Positions 26,701-34,217 of a stretch of DNA of 64,000 nucleotides are shown in pieces (positions within the stretch are counted from its first letter, which is position 1; every line of letters starts with the position of its first letter). Source of the DNA: Gammaproteobacteria bacterium (lineage in GTDB: Bacteria > Pseudomonadota > Gammaproteobacteria > Xanthomonadales > SZUA-36). The stretch is from NCBI GenBank assembly GCA_024277815.1, contig JAJRUM010000014.1, positions 33,577 to 97,576 on the forward strand, read 5' to 3'. The translations under genes and the position numbers were made by a program. The notes under the pieces are model-generated. The model was not told the origin of the DNA. It saw only the letters and a program-made list of their open reading frames with translations, and did not search any database.

Positions 26701-28153
26701 TGACCAGGCGCAGGCGCCCGTCTGCGCGTGGACGGGGTGATATCTTTTGCACGCCTGCCATTGCCGGGAAGCCGTGGGGGATCACCGCTGCGGACAGCGC
26801 TGAAAATTCCGGCACCAGTTTGTTCTGCAGATCCAATACCGATTGCCCCGGCGCAGCTACCTTGACACTGAACTCTGCTATAGCCTGTGTGTAGGCGGCA
26901 AGAATAGTGCCCCATCCTGCTGCGTTTTTGTCAGGGAACTCCTGGTTTCCGGTGTTCGCCTGCAGCGCCTCTTCCAGGTCAATGGTTCCGTCTTTCTGAA
27001 TATAGGGTATGGGGTTGACGCTAAGCAGTGGCCAGCACGGAAAGTGATCGTGCAGTATCTGCACGGTCGGGATGCCACTGCGCAGTGCATCAAGACTGTG
27101 GCCAACCAGTGAAGAAACCATAACCCGGCCCACACCATAGCGACGGCAGACTTCAGAGAGAATTTTCTGGTAGTCGCCATTGCGGTCAGCGATGGACTGA
27201 ACGGCTGGATGCAGCCACCAGCTTGCGATAGGGCAAGCAAGCTCATTTCCGGCATAGAGGGATAGCTTCTGCCCGCAACCCCGGTCAGCCTGCGGACTCT
27301 CGGAACGCAGCTGAAAATGCGGGTGGCTGTGATCGGTTTCTATGAACGAATTCAGCCACTGGGCGACACCACCTCCCCAGCTGTGGGTGATGTGCAGAGT
27401 GGCGGACTGTTGTTCAGTTGTGTGCTGCGGAAGGTCGGGGTTGCCGGCCGCAAACCACGCTTGCAGCCTTGCGCTCAGTTGGCTGAAAGGAGGGGGGCAG
27501 CCAGCCTCAAAAGGCCGCAGCTTCAGGGGCTCAAAAACCTTGTGCCGGAGGTCGTATAAAAATAACTGATCGACTACCTGCAAAGCACCGCCAGCGGCCA
27601 GCAGTTGCTGCATCAACATTTCGCAGGAATGGGCAGCAGATAATCGCCTGGCCGCCTCGGCAGACAACATGACAAAATGATCAGTCCAGCTGTTCAATGT
27701 GTGCAGGTGAGCGGGTGCCAGCAGGTTGACCAGTTGTGCAAGATCGTCACCAGCGGGGTTGTTCCCTTTGTCATTGGCAGGTGGCACCAGGCCGGCGAAG
27801 GGATTTATCGTCACGTTCGCATTGGATAGCAGCGTCAGAGCCATGGGCTGGTCAGCGTGACGGATGATAGATACGAGCTGCTCAAGCTGATGTTTTGATG
27901 GCAGCAAACCTGCCCGCAGCAAGACTACCGGTTGTCCGGGAAACATGCCGGCCAGCTCAGCCAGTAACAGCCCGGGCTGATCGTAGCCATGAACTGTCTG
28001 TTTCATACCCTGGTGTGCGAGGCGGCTGCACAGCGGCAGACCCAGTTCCGACAGTGCCCGGATCTCGGCCGCGCCCGCTTGCTCACGCCCCCTGGCGTGA
28101 ACGTAAATTACGGGGGTCAGGGATGGCTTGCTGGGCATTTTCGTGTCAGTCAT
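23714..28153 (-). CDS. giant multidomain glycosyltransferase (GT4 - coiled coil - GT2 - GT4)
   Basis: 1479 residues. Residues 1-240 are not recognised. Then come a GT4-like module (about 250-635, with HITHSWGGGVAQWL and LGRMQPGKGQQLL), a Gln/Glu-rich coiled coil (about 650-740), a GT2 module (about 840-1085, with VSIVIPVYN, VVDDQSSD, LNNDTQV and CSGACIALR), and a second GT4-like module (about 1113-1479, with FVGGYQHPPN and YGAGVKGK). No signal peptide or membrane helix is seen, so it likely works in the cytoplasm building a surface or cell-envelope glycan; the substrate is unknown. It is divergent from mrcB. Confidence 0.85.
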   Translation of the reverse strand: MTDTKMPSKPSLTPVIYVHARGREQAGAAEIRALSELGLPLCSRLAHQGMKQTVHGYDQPGLLLAELAGMFPGQPVVLLRAGLLPSKHQLEQLVSIIRHADQPMALTLLSNANVTINPFAGLVPPANDKGNNPAGDDLAQLVNLLAPAHLHTLNSWTDHFVMLSAEAARRLSAAHSCEMLMQQLLAAGGALQVVDQLFLYDLRHKVFEPLKLRPFEAGCPPPFSQLSARLQAWFAAGNPDLPQHTTEQQSATLHITHSWGGGVAQWLNSFIETDHSHPHFQLRSESPQADRGCGQKLSLYAGNELACPIASWWLHPAVQSIADRNGDYQKILSEVCRRYGVGRVMVSSLVGHSLDALRSGIPTVQILHDHFPCWPLLSVNPIPYIQKDGTIDLEEALQANTGNQEFPDKNAAGWGTILAAYTQAIAEFSVKVAAPGQSVLDLQNKLVPEFSALSAAVIPHGFPAMAGVQKISPRPRADGRLRLVILGRMQPGKGQQLLLNALPGLAAHVQVYLLGTGQSGEAFFGLPGVDVLLEYDRNQLATTLAAIGPDFAALLSVVPETFSYTLSELQQLGIPVVATRSGSFPERIRHGETGWLIEAGAKALVEQVASLCQAPQQVATARQNLASEEPHKLEEMVRAYNRLCPPGGRACPRTAIEPGLKVTQQAVADYQTMLAANKLLQAGIERASLQKKIEQRTVWAQKTNQLLESERQRNRQWVEILETEIEGLHNLATERQARLGQLEHTEQQNTLILASTSWKITRPLRVGRRMAKNFMLARAWNPARWPWLLSQVVKNLSTLGFQGSLKRLQYAGAETQPEPQSTAGMGAVGNPQAPAVFPQPDQPDVSIVIPVYNKWIYTAACLRSLMETTGKYSFEVIVVDDQSSDETAAQLAQIKGLKHLRNEQNLGFVGSCNRGADAARGEFLVLLNNDTQVMEGWLDELVDTFSREPQAGLVGARLIYPDGSLQESGSIIFSDGSGWNYGREQDADNPEYHFLREVDYCSGACIALRTKHFHQIGALDERYSPAYYEDTDLAFRVRESGLKVFVQPMSVVVHHEGITAGTDTSSGIKKYQLVNQQKFIERWKTELANSQPEKISGPDDSAALYHAVHHRCKGRILIIDATTPEPDKDSGSVRLTNLMQCCRDMGYNVTFFADNRDYAGNYTRDLQKTGIEVLFHPWLESLHEFFRNRGSEFDYVFISRHYIATNYVSLLKRYCPTARFIFDTVDLHYLREQRLAELEGSLPLKRTAQQTRRAEMSVIKAADATLVVSTVEKEVLAQDAPGQKVHILSNIHHVPGRSNDFADRQDIFFVGGYQHPPNIDAACWFVSEVWPLIHASVPQMRFHLIGSNAPEKVSSLHGDGVIFHGFVESLQPFLDDCRLAVAPLRYGAGVKGKVNMSMAHGQPVVATPAAAEGMFAEHEQHLLVAGDARAFADEVIRLYQDEALWHRLSEASIQNVEAHFSVAAARASLAALFNSFSRI

Positions 28154-28275
28154 ATTTCCGGAAAAAGCACATGGTTGTGATGGGCGATCCTGAATGGTGT
28201 TCTGGTCGACGATTTATTTAAAGCCAGGTGCTGAACTGCGGATTATACCAAGACAAAGCGCGGTCATTATGGATA

Positions 28276-30675
28276 ATGGATGAAATGATCAGCAAAGCAA
28301 AAACCAGGGTCAAAAAAACCCGTGCAAAGAAAGGCGGCACGTCCCGGCGCAACAAGCAGCGCAAAAAGACAGGTAAGACTAAAAAATCCGGCCTGCTACG
28401 GCGGCTGTTTCGCATATTGATGTTGTTGCTGGGGCTTGGCATTGGCCTGGGCGTGCCCTGGGTTGTGTGGCTGGATGTTCAGGTGCGTGGTGAGTTTGAT
28501 GGGCGTAAGTGGGATTTACCCAGTCGCGTGTATGCCCGGCCGCTAAGTTTGTACGAGGGCAAAGCGATATCACAAAACTCCCTGTTGGCAGAGTTGAAGG
28601 CTGCGGGTTACCGCCGCACTTCGGTGACAGATACACCCGGTAGTTTTTCCGTCAATGGCAACCGCTTTGATATTAACCGCCGAGCGTTTGTTTTTGATGA
28701 CGGGGCTAAACCTGCCGTACGTTTTCAGCTTCAGTTGGGTGCTGACAGCATCCAGGTGCTGCGGGGTGATCCCGGTGTCAATGACCAGGGGTTGGTGCGC
28801 CTGGACCCCGCTGAGATTGCTTCAATATACCCATTGCATGATGAAGATCGAACGCTGATCGCCCTGCAGGACGTGCCCGAATTACTGGTTACCGGCTTGC
28901 AGGCAGTAGAAGACCGGCAGTTTAAACACCACAACGGTATCGTCGTGCGCAGCATTGCGCGAGCCCTGGTTGCCAATATCAGGGCTGGTCGTACTGTTCA
29001 GGGGGGCAGCACACTCACCCAGCAACTGGTAAAAAACTATTTTCTCAGCAGTAATCGCACAGTGGTACGTAAGGTCAATGAAGCGATTATGGCTGTGTTG
29101 CTGGAGTGGCACTACGACAAGGCAGAGATACTTGAGGCCTACCTCAATGAGATTTTCATGGGTCAGCAGGGTAAGCATGCGATCCATGGCTTTGGCCGGG
29201 CAAGTGAGTTCTATTTTGACCGGCCGCTGGCGGATCTGGCGGATGAGCAGATCGCCCTGCTGGTCGGGATGGTGCGTGGTGCGTCCCTGTATAACCCGCG
29301 CCGTAATCCACAGCGCGCTTTGCAGCGGCGCAATCAGGTGCTGGATATTTTTGCCGGTACCGGGCTGATGAGCAGCGCCAGGGTCGCAACCGCAAAATCA
29401 CGGCCGCTGGGCGTTGTTGACAAGCCCCGCTCTGGCGGCAGTCGCTACCCTGCATTCGTGGATATGGTTCGGCGTCAGTTGAAACGGGATTACCGGTCAT
29501 CAGACTTGAGTAGCGAGGGTCTGCGAATATTTACCACGCTGGCACCGGCTGAGCAGGAATACGCACAACAGGCTGTGGCGGGAGGGTTAGACAAACTGCG
29601 GCAGCGCGGTTTGCCGGCGGATTTGCAAGCTGCATTGGTGCTGGCTGATGTCGCCAGCGGGGAAGTTCGCGCGTTGGTTGGTGACCGTGTGGCTGGGCGC
29701 AACTATTTCAACCGCGCACTGGATGCGCGCAGGCAGATCGGCTCTGTCATCAAGCCGCTGGTATATCTGTTGGCTCTTGAGCATGTCGATGACTACAGTT
29801 TACTGACGCCGGTGACAGATGAGCCGGTTTCCCTGCGCCAACCGGATGGTTCTGTCTGGTCACCAGCGAACTATGACCGCAAATCCCATGGCGAAATGCC
29901 ATTGTTGGAAGCACTTGTTCACTCGTATAATCAGGCTACTGTACAAGTTGGCCTTAAGGTTGGCGTGGCCAACCTGATCAGGAAGATCAGACAGCTGGGG
30001 GTGAATGCAAAAGTTCCAGCTGTTCCGGCGACACTTCTGGGCGCTGTTGAATTAACGCCGATTGAGGTTGCACAAATGTATCAATCGCTGGCGGCCGGCG
30101 GCTACAGCGTGCCGTTGCGGTCAGTGATTGCGGTGCAAACCCCGCAAGGTGTGTTGTTAACCCGGTATCCACTGCGGCTGATGCCGCTGGAGCACCGTGA
30201 AGCGGTTGCAGTATTAAATTTTGCTATGACACGGGTGGTGGCACGAGGGACTGCGCGGGAGTTGCCTGGTCTGCTTGGTGAAGATGTATTGATTGCAGGT
30301 AAAACCGGGACAACCAATGAACGCCGGGACAGCTGGTTTGTCGGATATACTCGTGAACGGGTTGCTGTGACGTGGGTTGGGCGGGATGACAACAAGCCGG
30401 CAGGCGTAACCGGCAGCAATGCAGCCATGCGGGTATGGGCGGAACTATTCCGGCAACTTCCGGTTTCCAACATTGATCTGCGTATGCCCGATGGCGTAAA
30501 TTTTGTCTGGGTGGATGTGCAGAAAAATGCGCTGACCGACCCGTCATGTACTGCTGCCGTGCAAATCCCGTTTATTGATGGTACAGAGCCTTCGTCTACG
30601 ACAGCATGTCTGGACAGGCTGGAAAAAAGGAACAGGCGGTCTTTATGGAGAAAGTGGTTTGAGGGTGATGATTAG
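28276..30675 (+). CDS. mrcB: class A penicillin-binding protein, PBP1b type
   Basis: About 800 residues. A short, very basic cytoplasmic tail precedes one membrane helix (about residues 45-65), a UB2H-like segment, the GT51 glycosyltransferase domain (catalytic Glu in AVEDRQFKHHNGI; GGSTLTQQLVKN) and the transpeptidase domain with SxxK as SVIK, SYN and KTGTT motifs. It polymerises and crosslinks peptidoglycan in the periplasm. The start is uncertain: ATG 28276 or 28285 look better than the in-frame GTG at 28228. It overlaps the next gene's ATG. All active-site residues are present. Confidence 0.94.
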   Translation: MDEMISKAKTRVKKTRAKKGGTSRRNKQRKKTGKTKKSGLLRRLFRILMLLLGLGIGLGVPWVVWLDVQVRGEFDGRKWDLPSRVYARPLSLYEGKAISQNSLLAELKAAGYRRTSVTDTPGSFSVNGNRFDINRRAFVFDDGAKPAVRFQLQLGADSIQVLRGDPGVNDQGLVRLDPAEIASIYPLHDEDRTLIALQDVPELLVTGLQAVEDRQFKHHNGIVVRSIARALVANIRAGRTVQGGSTLTQQLVKNYFLSSNRTVVRKVNEAIMAVLLEWHYDKAEILEAYLNEIFMGQQGKHAIHGFGRASEFYFDRPLADLADEQIALLVGMVRGASLYNPRRNPQRALQRRNQVLDIFAGTGLMSSARVATAKSRPLGVVDKPRSGGSRYPAFVDMVRRQLKRDYRSSDLSSEGLRIFTTLAPAEQEYAQQAVAGGLDKLRQRGLPADLQAALVLADVASGEVRALVGDRVAGRNYFNRALDARRQIGSVIKPLVYLLALEHVDDYSLLTPVTDEPVSLRQPDGSVWSPANYDRKSHGEMPLLEALVHSYNQATVQVGLKVGVANLIRKIRQLGVNAKVPAVPATLLGAVELTPIEVAQMYQSLAAGGYSVPLRSVIAVQTPQGVLLTRYPLRLMPLEHREAVAVLNFAMTRVVARGTARELPGLLGEDVLIAGKTGTTNERRDSWFVGYTRERVAVTWVGRDDNKPAGVTGSNAAMRVWAELFRQLPVSNIDLRMPDGVNFVWVDVQKNALTDPSCTAAVQIPFIDGTEPSSTTACLDRLEKRNRRSLWRKWFEGDD

Positions 30676-31261
30676 CCCGGATATTTCAGCAAGGGTGGCC
30701 CAGGCCAGCCTCTCGACCGGTTCCCGGTCTCACCTTCTCCGGAGTTTGCGCTGTAGCTGGCGAAATACCCGGGTTGGCGCGGTTGGCCTGCTGATTGTAG
30801 TGTTGCTTGCTGGGTGCAGTGGTTCAACACGCGGCCCCATTGAGAGTCAGGAAGTAACCACGCGCGTCAGAGCTCCGGCAAGTCAGGACAGCGCGGGTGT
30901 ACAGGTATATTCTTTGCAAAATCCTGCGGTCAAACAGCTGACAGCCCAGGCTGAGGGTGCTGAGCGTACGGGTGACATCGATAAGGCGACCGGATACCTT
31001 GAACGCGCGCTGCGTATTCAGCCGCAGGATCCGCAATTACTGCAGCACATGGCTGAACTCAAGCTGCAGAAATCAGATTACCAGCAGGCACTTAACTTTG
31101 CCGTGCGTTCTTACGATACCGGCCCCCGGGTAGGGGAGATCTGCAGCCGTAACTGGCGAACCATCAGTGTTGCACGTGAGCACCTGAGAGATACGCGCGG
31201 GGCTGATGAAGCCGAAGCGCGTGCCAAGCAGTGCATGAACACCCGGCCAAAGGGATTCTGA
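30668..31261 (+). CDS. TPR lipoprotein downstream of mrcB
   Basis: 197 residues from the ATG at 30668, which overlaps the mrcB stop (ATGATTAG). A hydrophobic stretch ends in lipobox LLAGC (Cys 50), then a low-complexity region and two TPR-like helices pairs (GDIDKATGYLERALRIQPQD, DYQQALNFAVRSYD). Probably an outer-membrane lipoprotein linked to PBP1b; its function is unknown. The first 45 residues are encoded by a repeat element (30676-30773), giving an unusually long n-region; a TTG at 30746 would give a normal lipoprotein signal but its SD spacing is poor. Confidence 0.75.
   Translation: MISPDISARVAQASLSTGSRSHLLRSLRCSWRNTRVGAVGLLIVVLLAGCSGSTRGPIESQEVTTRVRAPASQDSAGVQVYSLQNPAVKQLTAQAEGAERTGDIDKATGYLERALRIQPQDPQLLQHMAELKLQKSDYQQALNFAVRSYDTGPRVGEICSRNWRTISVAREHLRDTRGADEAEARAKQCMNTRPKGF
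30676..30773 (+). repeat. inverted-repeat element inside the lipoprotein 5' end
   Basis: CCCGGATATTTC at 30676-30687 pairs with GAAATACCCGGG at 30762-30773 (11 of 12). Between them, 30696-30740 repeats the interior of the 16.1-kb element (TGGCCCAGGCCAGCC...TCTCGACC...GGTCTCACCTTCTCC), including a hairpin at 30715-30729 (GACCGG-TTC-CCGGTC). Confidence 0.75.
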
Positions 31262-31268
31262 CCAGAAA

Positions 31269-33203
31269 GTGACCGATCAGGATGGCGCCAGCGCGCAATT
31301 ACTCAATGCCGGCGGGCCGTTTGAAGCAGTTTTGCCAGGCTTTGCGCCTCGCCTGGAACAATTACAGCTTGCGACGGCGATTGAGCACGCTATCTCCTCC
31401 GGCAGCACACTGGTTGCAGAGGCCGGTACCGGTATTGGCAAGACGCTGGCCTACCTCGTGCCGGTACTGGAAAGTCGTGAGCGAACTATTATTTCAACAG
31501 GTACCAAGACCCTCCAGGACCAGTTGTATTTCCGTGATTTGCCAATGGTCAAAAAGGCGCTGGGTAGCACGCTGAAGACTGCGCTGCTGAAGGGGCGGGC
31601 CAATTACCTTTGCCTGTATCGACTGGAGCAAGCCCGGACGGAGGGCAGGCTGCCCTCCATGAGTTCCGTATCTGAACTGGAAGATATCAGGCAGTGGGCG
31701 CCGGCGAGCGTTGATGGGGATCTGTCGATTTCCTCTGTAATTGCCGAGGACAGCGAGCTTTGGCCGCTGGTAACTTCAACTGCTGAAAACTGTCTTGGTT
31801 CAGACTGTCCGCAGTTCGAAGCGTGTTTTGTAGCCCGCGCACGACAAGAGGCGCAGAGTGCTGATGTAGTGGTGGTCAACCACCATCTGTTGTTCGCGGA
31901 TATGGCGATCAAGCAAAGCGGGTTTGGTGAGGTCTTGCCCGGTGCTTCTGTGTTCATTGTGGATGAGGCCCATCAGGCACCTGAAACGGCTTCGCAGTTT
32001 TTCAGCACTTCTCTTTCGAGCAGGCAAATCAGTGATCTGTGTCGCGACATTCTGGCGGAAGCAGCAGAAACAAGTGGTGCCCTGGCAACGGTACGCGGCG
32101 AGGTTGCGCATTGCCGCCAAACGTTAAAAGAATTTCAGGCCGCCTGCGCCGACAGGCTGGAGGATCGTGGCACCTGGCAGGAAATGCTGGAGCAAACGGC
32201 GACCAGGGATGCGCTGCAGACGCTGGATGCTGCCGTTGCCGCCCTAAAGCCGGTCATTGACCCCCTCAACGGTTCGAGCAGGGGAATGGATGGCTGCATT
32301 CAGCGCTTTGCCGAAATTCAGGCGCATTTTGATCACCTTGACAGACCGGTACCTGTAACCGAAGTACGCTGGTTCGAACGCCGTGGCCGCGGCGTGGCAA
32401 TTCATACTACACCGCTGGATATTTCCAATATATTTGCCAGTTTCTGTGAGCAGCTTGACGCTGCCTGGGTATTCACTTCAGCAACCTTGTCAGTCAACGG
32501 CAAGTTTGATCATTTTGCGCAGCAGCTAGGCCTGCAGGATGCCGATACCCTGGTGCTGGATTCTCCGTTCGATTATCCGAACCATGCGCTGATGTGGTTA
32601 CCGGAAGGCTTGCCGGAGCCGCGCGAGCGCACATTTGTAGCGGACTTGCTGGACCAGGTTCGGCCCGTGCTGGAAGCCAGTCAGGGCCGTGCCTTCATGC
32701 TGTTTACATCGCACAGATCCTTGCGCGAGGCTGCTGAATTGCTGGCCGCCAGTAGCGACCATCAGCTTTTTGTCCAGGGGGAAATGCCGCGCAGTATGCT
32801 GCTGGAGGCATTCCGGAAATCCGGTAACGGAATATTGCTTGGCTCGGCGAGTTTCTGGGGTGGCGTGGATGTGATGGGTGATGCTCTTTCTTTGGTGATT
32901 ATTGATAAGTTGCCGTTTGCACCACCGAATGACCCGGTCATGGTGGCGCGCAGTAATGAGTTGCGCCAGCATGGCGGGAACCCGTTTATGGAGTTGTTTC
33001 TTCCGCAGGCGGTGATTGCTTTGAAGCAGGGTGCCGGCCGCCTGATACGCGATGTGAATGACCGGGGAGTGCTGGTGATTTGTGACCGCAGGCTGCGTAG
33101 CAAGGGTTATGGCAGTGTTTTTCTGGACAGCCTTCCTCCCATGCAGCAAACTGCCAATCGCGACCGGGTCGTGGATTTTTTTGTCAACCAGGGCGCCGAG
33201 TAA
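31269..33203 (+). CDS. yoaA: YoaA/DinG-family ATP-dependent DNA helicase
   Basis: 644 residues from a GTG start, 8 nt after the preceding stop. XPD-like superfamily 2 helicase: Walker A AGTGIGKTLAYL (near 52-62), DEAH box VDEAHQAPE, and four cysteines (one in NYLCLYR, three in ENCLGSDCPQFEAC) expected to bind a 4Fe-4S cluster. C-terminal motifs include GSASFWGGVDVMG. YoaA works with a DNA polymerase III clamp-loader subunit (chi) in damage tolerance in E. coli. The length fits YoaA better than the longer DinG. Confidence 0.9.
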   Translation: MTDQDGASAQLLNAGGPFEAVLPGFAPRLEQLQLATAIEHAISSGSTLVAEAGTGIGKTLAYLVPVLESRERTIISTGTKTLQDQLYFRDLPMVKKALGSTLKTALLKGRANYLCLYRLEQARTEGRLPSMSSVSELEDIRQWAPASVDGDLSISSVIAEDSELWPLVTSTAENCLGSDCPQFEACFVARARQEAQSADVVVVNHHLLFADMAIKQSGFGEVLPGASVFIVDEAHQAPETASQFFSTSLSSRQISDLCRDILAEAAETSGALATVRGEVAHCRQTLKEFQAACADRLEDRGTWQEMLEQTATRDALQTLDAAVAALKPVIDPLNGSSRGMDGCIQRFAEIQAHFDHLDRPVPVTEVRWFERRGRGVAIHTTPLDISNIFASFCEQLDAAWVFTSATLSVNGKFDHFAQQLGLQDADTLVLDSPFDYPNHALMWLPEGLPEPRERTFVADLLDQVRPVLEASQGRAFMLFTSHRSLREAAELLAASSDHQLFVQGEMPRSMLLEAFRKSGNGILLGSASFWGGVDVMGDALSLVIIDKLPFAPPNDPVMVARSNELRQHGGNPFMELFLPQAVIALKQGAGRLIRDVNDRGVLVICDRRLRSKGYGSVFLDSLPPMQQTANRDRVVDFFVNQGAE

Positions 33204-33207
33204 GTTT

Positions 33208-33912
33208 ATGAATCTTCTGGCGATCGAAACAGCAACTGAAACCTGTTCTGTTGCCCTTGCAATCGGGGATGAGGTACAGCAGCGCTACCGGCATGAGCCG
33301 AGGAAGCATGCCGAATTGATTTTGCCCTGGGTTCAGGACTTGCTTGCCGAAGCCGGCATTGGATTTAATTCCGTGGACGCCATTGCCTTCAGTCGTGGGC
33401 CTGGAAGTTTCACCAGTCTGCGCATCGGCATTGGGGTTGTGCAAGGGCTGGCATGGGCTTCAGATTGCCCGGTGGTACCCATCTCCAGCCTCGCTGCAAC
33501 GGCGCAAGTGGCGGCTGTTAATGGTGCGGAATTTGCTTTGGTTGCCCTTGATGCACGTATGAGTGAGGTTTTCACCGCTTTGTTTCGGCTGAATGCCGAC
33601 GGCATTATGACCCTTTCGGGTCAGGAGAGGGTTTGTAGCCCAGGTCTGGTGCAGATACCTGATGAAGGCGTTGTCTATGCCGTTGGCGCAGGCTTTGAGC
33701 GTTACCCGGAGTTGAATCTGGCGGCCAGCGAGTTAGCGGGTATTCGGGCAGACACCTGGCCGGATGCTGTGTCTGTTATCAAGCTGGCACGTCATTGGTT
33801 GCTTGAAAACGAGGCCCTTCCTGCTGAAATGGCGCAGCCGGTGTACCTGCGAGACAACGTGGCGCAGAAAAGCGAATCAGGGAGCGCGCTAAAGAGCAAT
33901 CGGGAAGAATAG
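33208..33912 (+). CDS. tsaB: tRNA threonylcarbamoyladenosine biosynthesis protein TsaB
   Basis: 234 residues from the ATG at 33208, 4 nt after the yoaA stop; a longer frame from 33082 would overlap yoaA. ASKHA-fold N-terminus MNLLAIETATETCSVAL, and AFSRGPGSFTSLRIGI near residue 60-75 are diagnostic. TsaB forms the TsaBDE complex with TsaD for t6A37 synthesis in tRNA. In E. coli tsaB (yeaZ) also sits beside yoaA. Confidence 0.95.
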   Translation: MNLLAIETATETCSVALAIGDEVQQRYRHEPRKHAELILPWVQDLLAEAGIGFNSVDAIAFSRGPGSFTSLRIGIGVVQGLAWASDCPVVPISSLAATAQVAAVNGAEFALVALDARMSEVFTALFRLNADGIMTLSGQERVCSPGLVQIPDEGVVYAVGAGFERYPELNLAASELAGIRADTWPDAVSVIKLARHWLLENEALPAEMAQPVYLRDNVAQKSESGSALKSNREE

Positions 33913-34217
33913 TACTCTGGAGGATCAGAGACAGAATGGCCTGGCAGTAAAAAAAATCACTGAAAATCGTCTTTTAAGGATAATTTTTGTTAGAATTAGC
34001 CCTGCTGCGCCTGCCCCAAGGGTAATATCGCGGTATGGGAAAACAGGTCGTTTACAAATAATTGACGATTTATATTGTTAGTTCTGCGAGAATTACCTGT
34101 GATAAGCATGGGTGGGGAAATGAACCAGGCTTGTGAGTGTTGACGGATCAGCAACCTATCAAAAAAAACAGAGGCCATTTGGCTAATGAAAAATTGCTAC
34201 GAACCGGCGCGTTGCAC
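33913..34217. other. AT-rich leader upstream of the sphingolipid operon
   Basis: 305 nt without a gene, noticeably more AT-rich than its surroundings. The only feature I can support is the promoter candidate at 34051-34078. No transcription terminator for tsaB is evident. An in-frame GTG at 34137 would extend the next protein by 27 residues that do not resemble the family. Confidence 0.6.
34051..34078 (+). promoter_or_regulatory. candidate promoter for the acyl ligase-cerR operon
   Basis: TTTACA (34051-34056), a 16-nt spacer, TATTGT (34073-34078); the predicted leader to ATG 34218 is about 130 nt. Weak -10 match. Confidence 0.35.

Noticed and set aside
34137..34217. Upstream GTG start for the acyl ligase
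   Set aside because: The extra 27 residues do not look like the family N-terminus; ATG 34218 is adjacent to the first recognisable residues.
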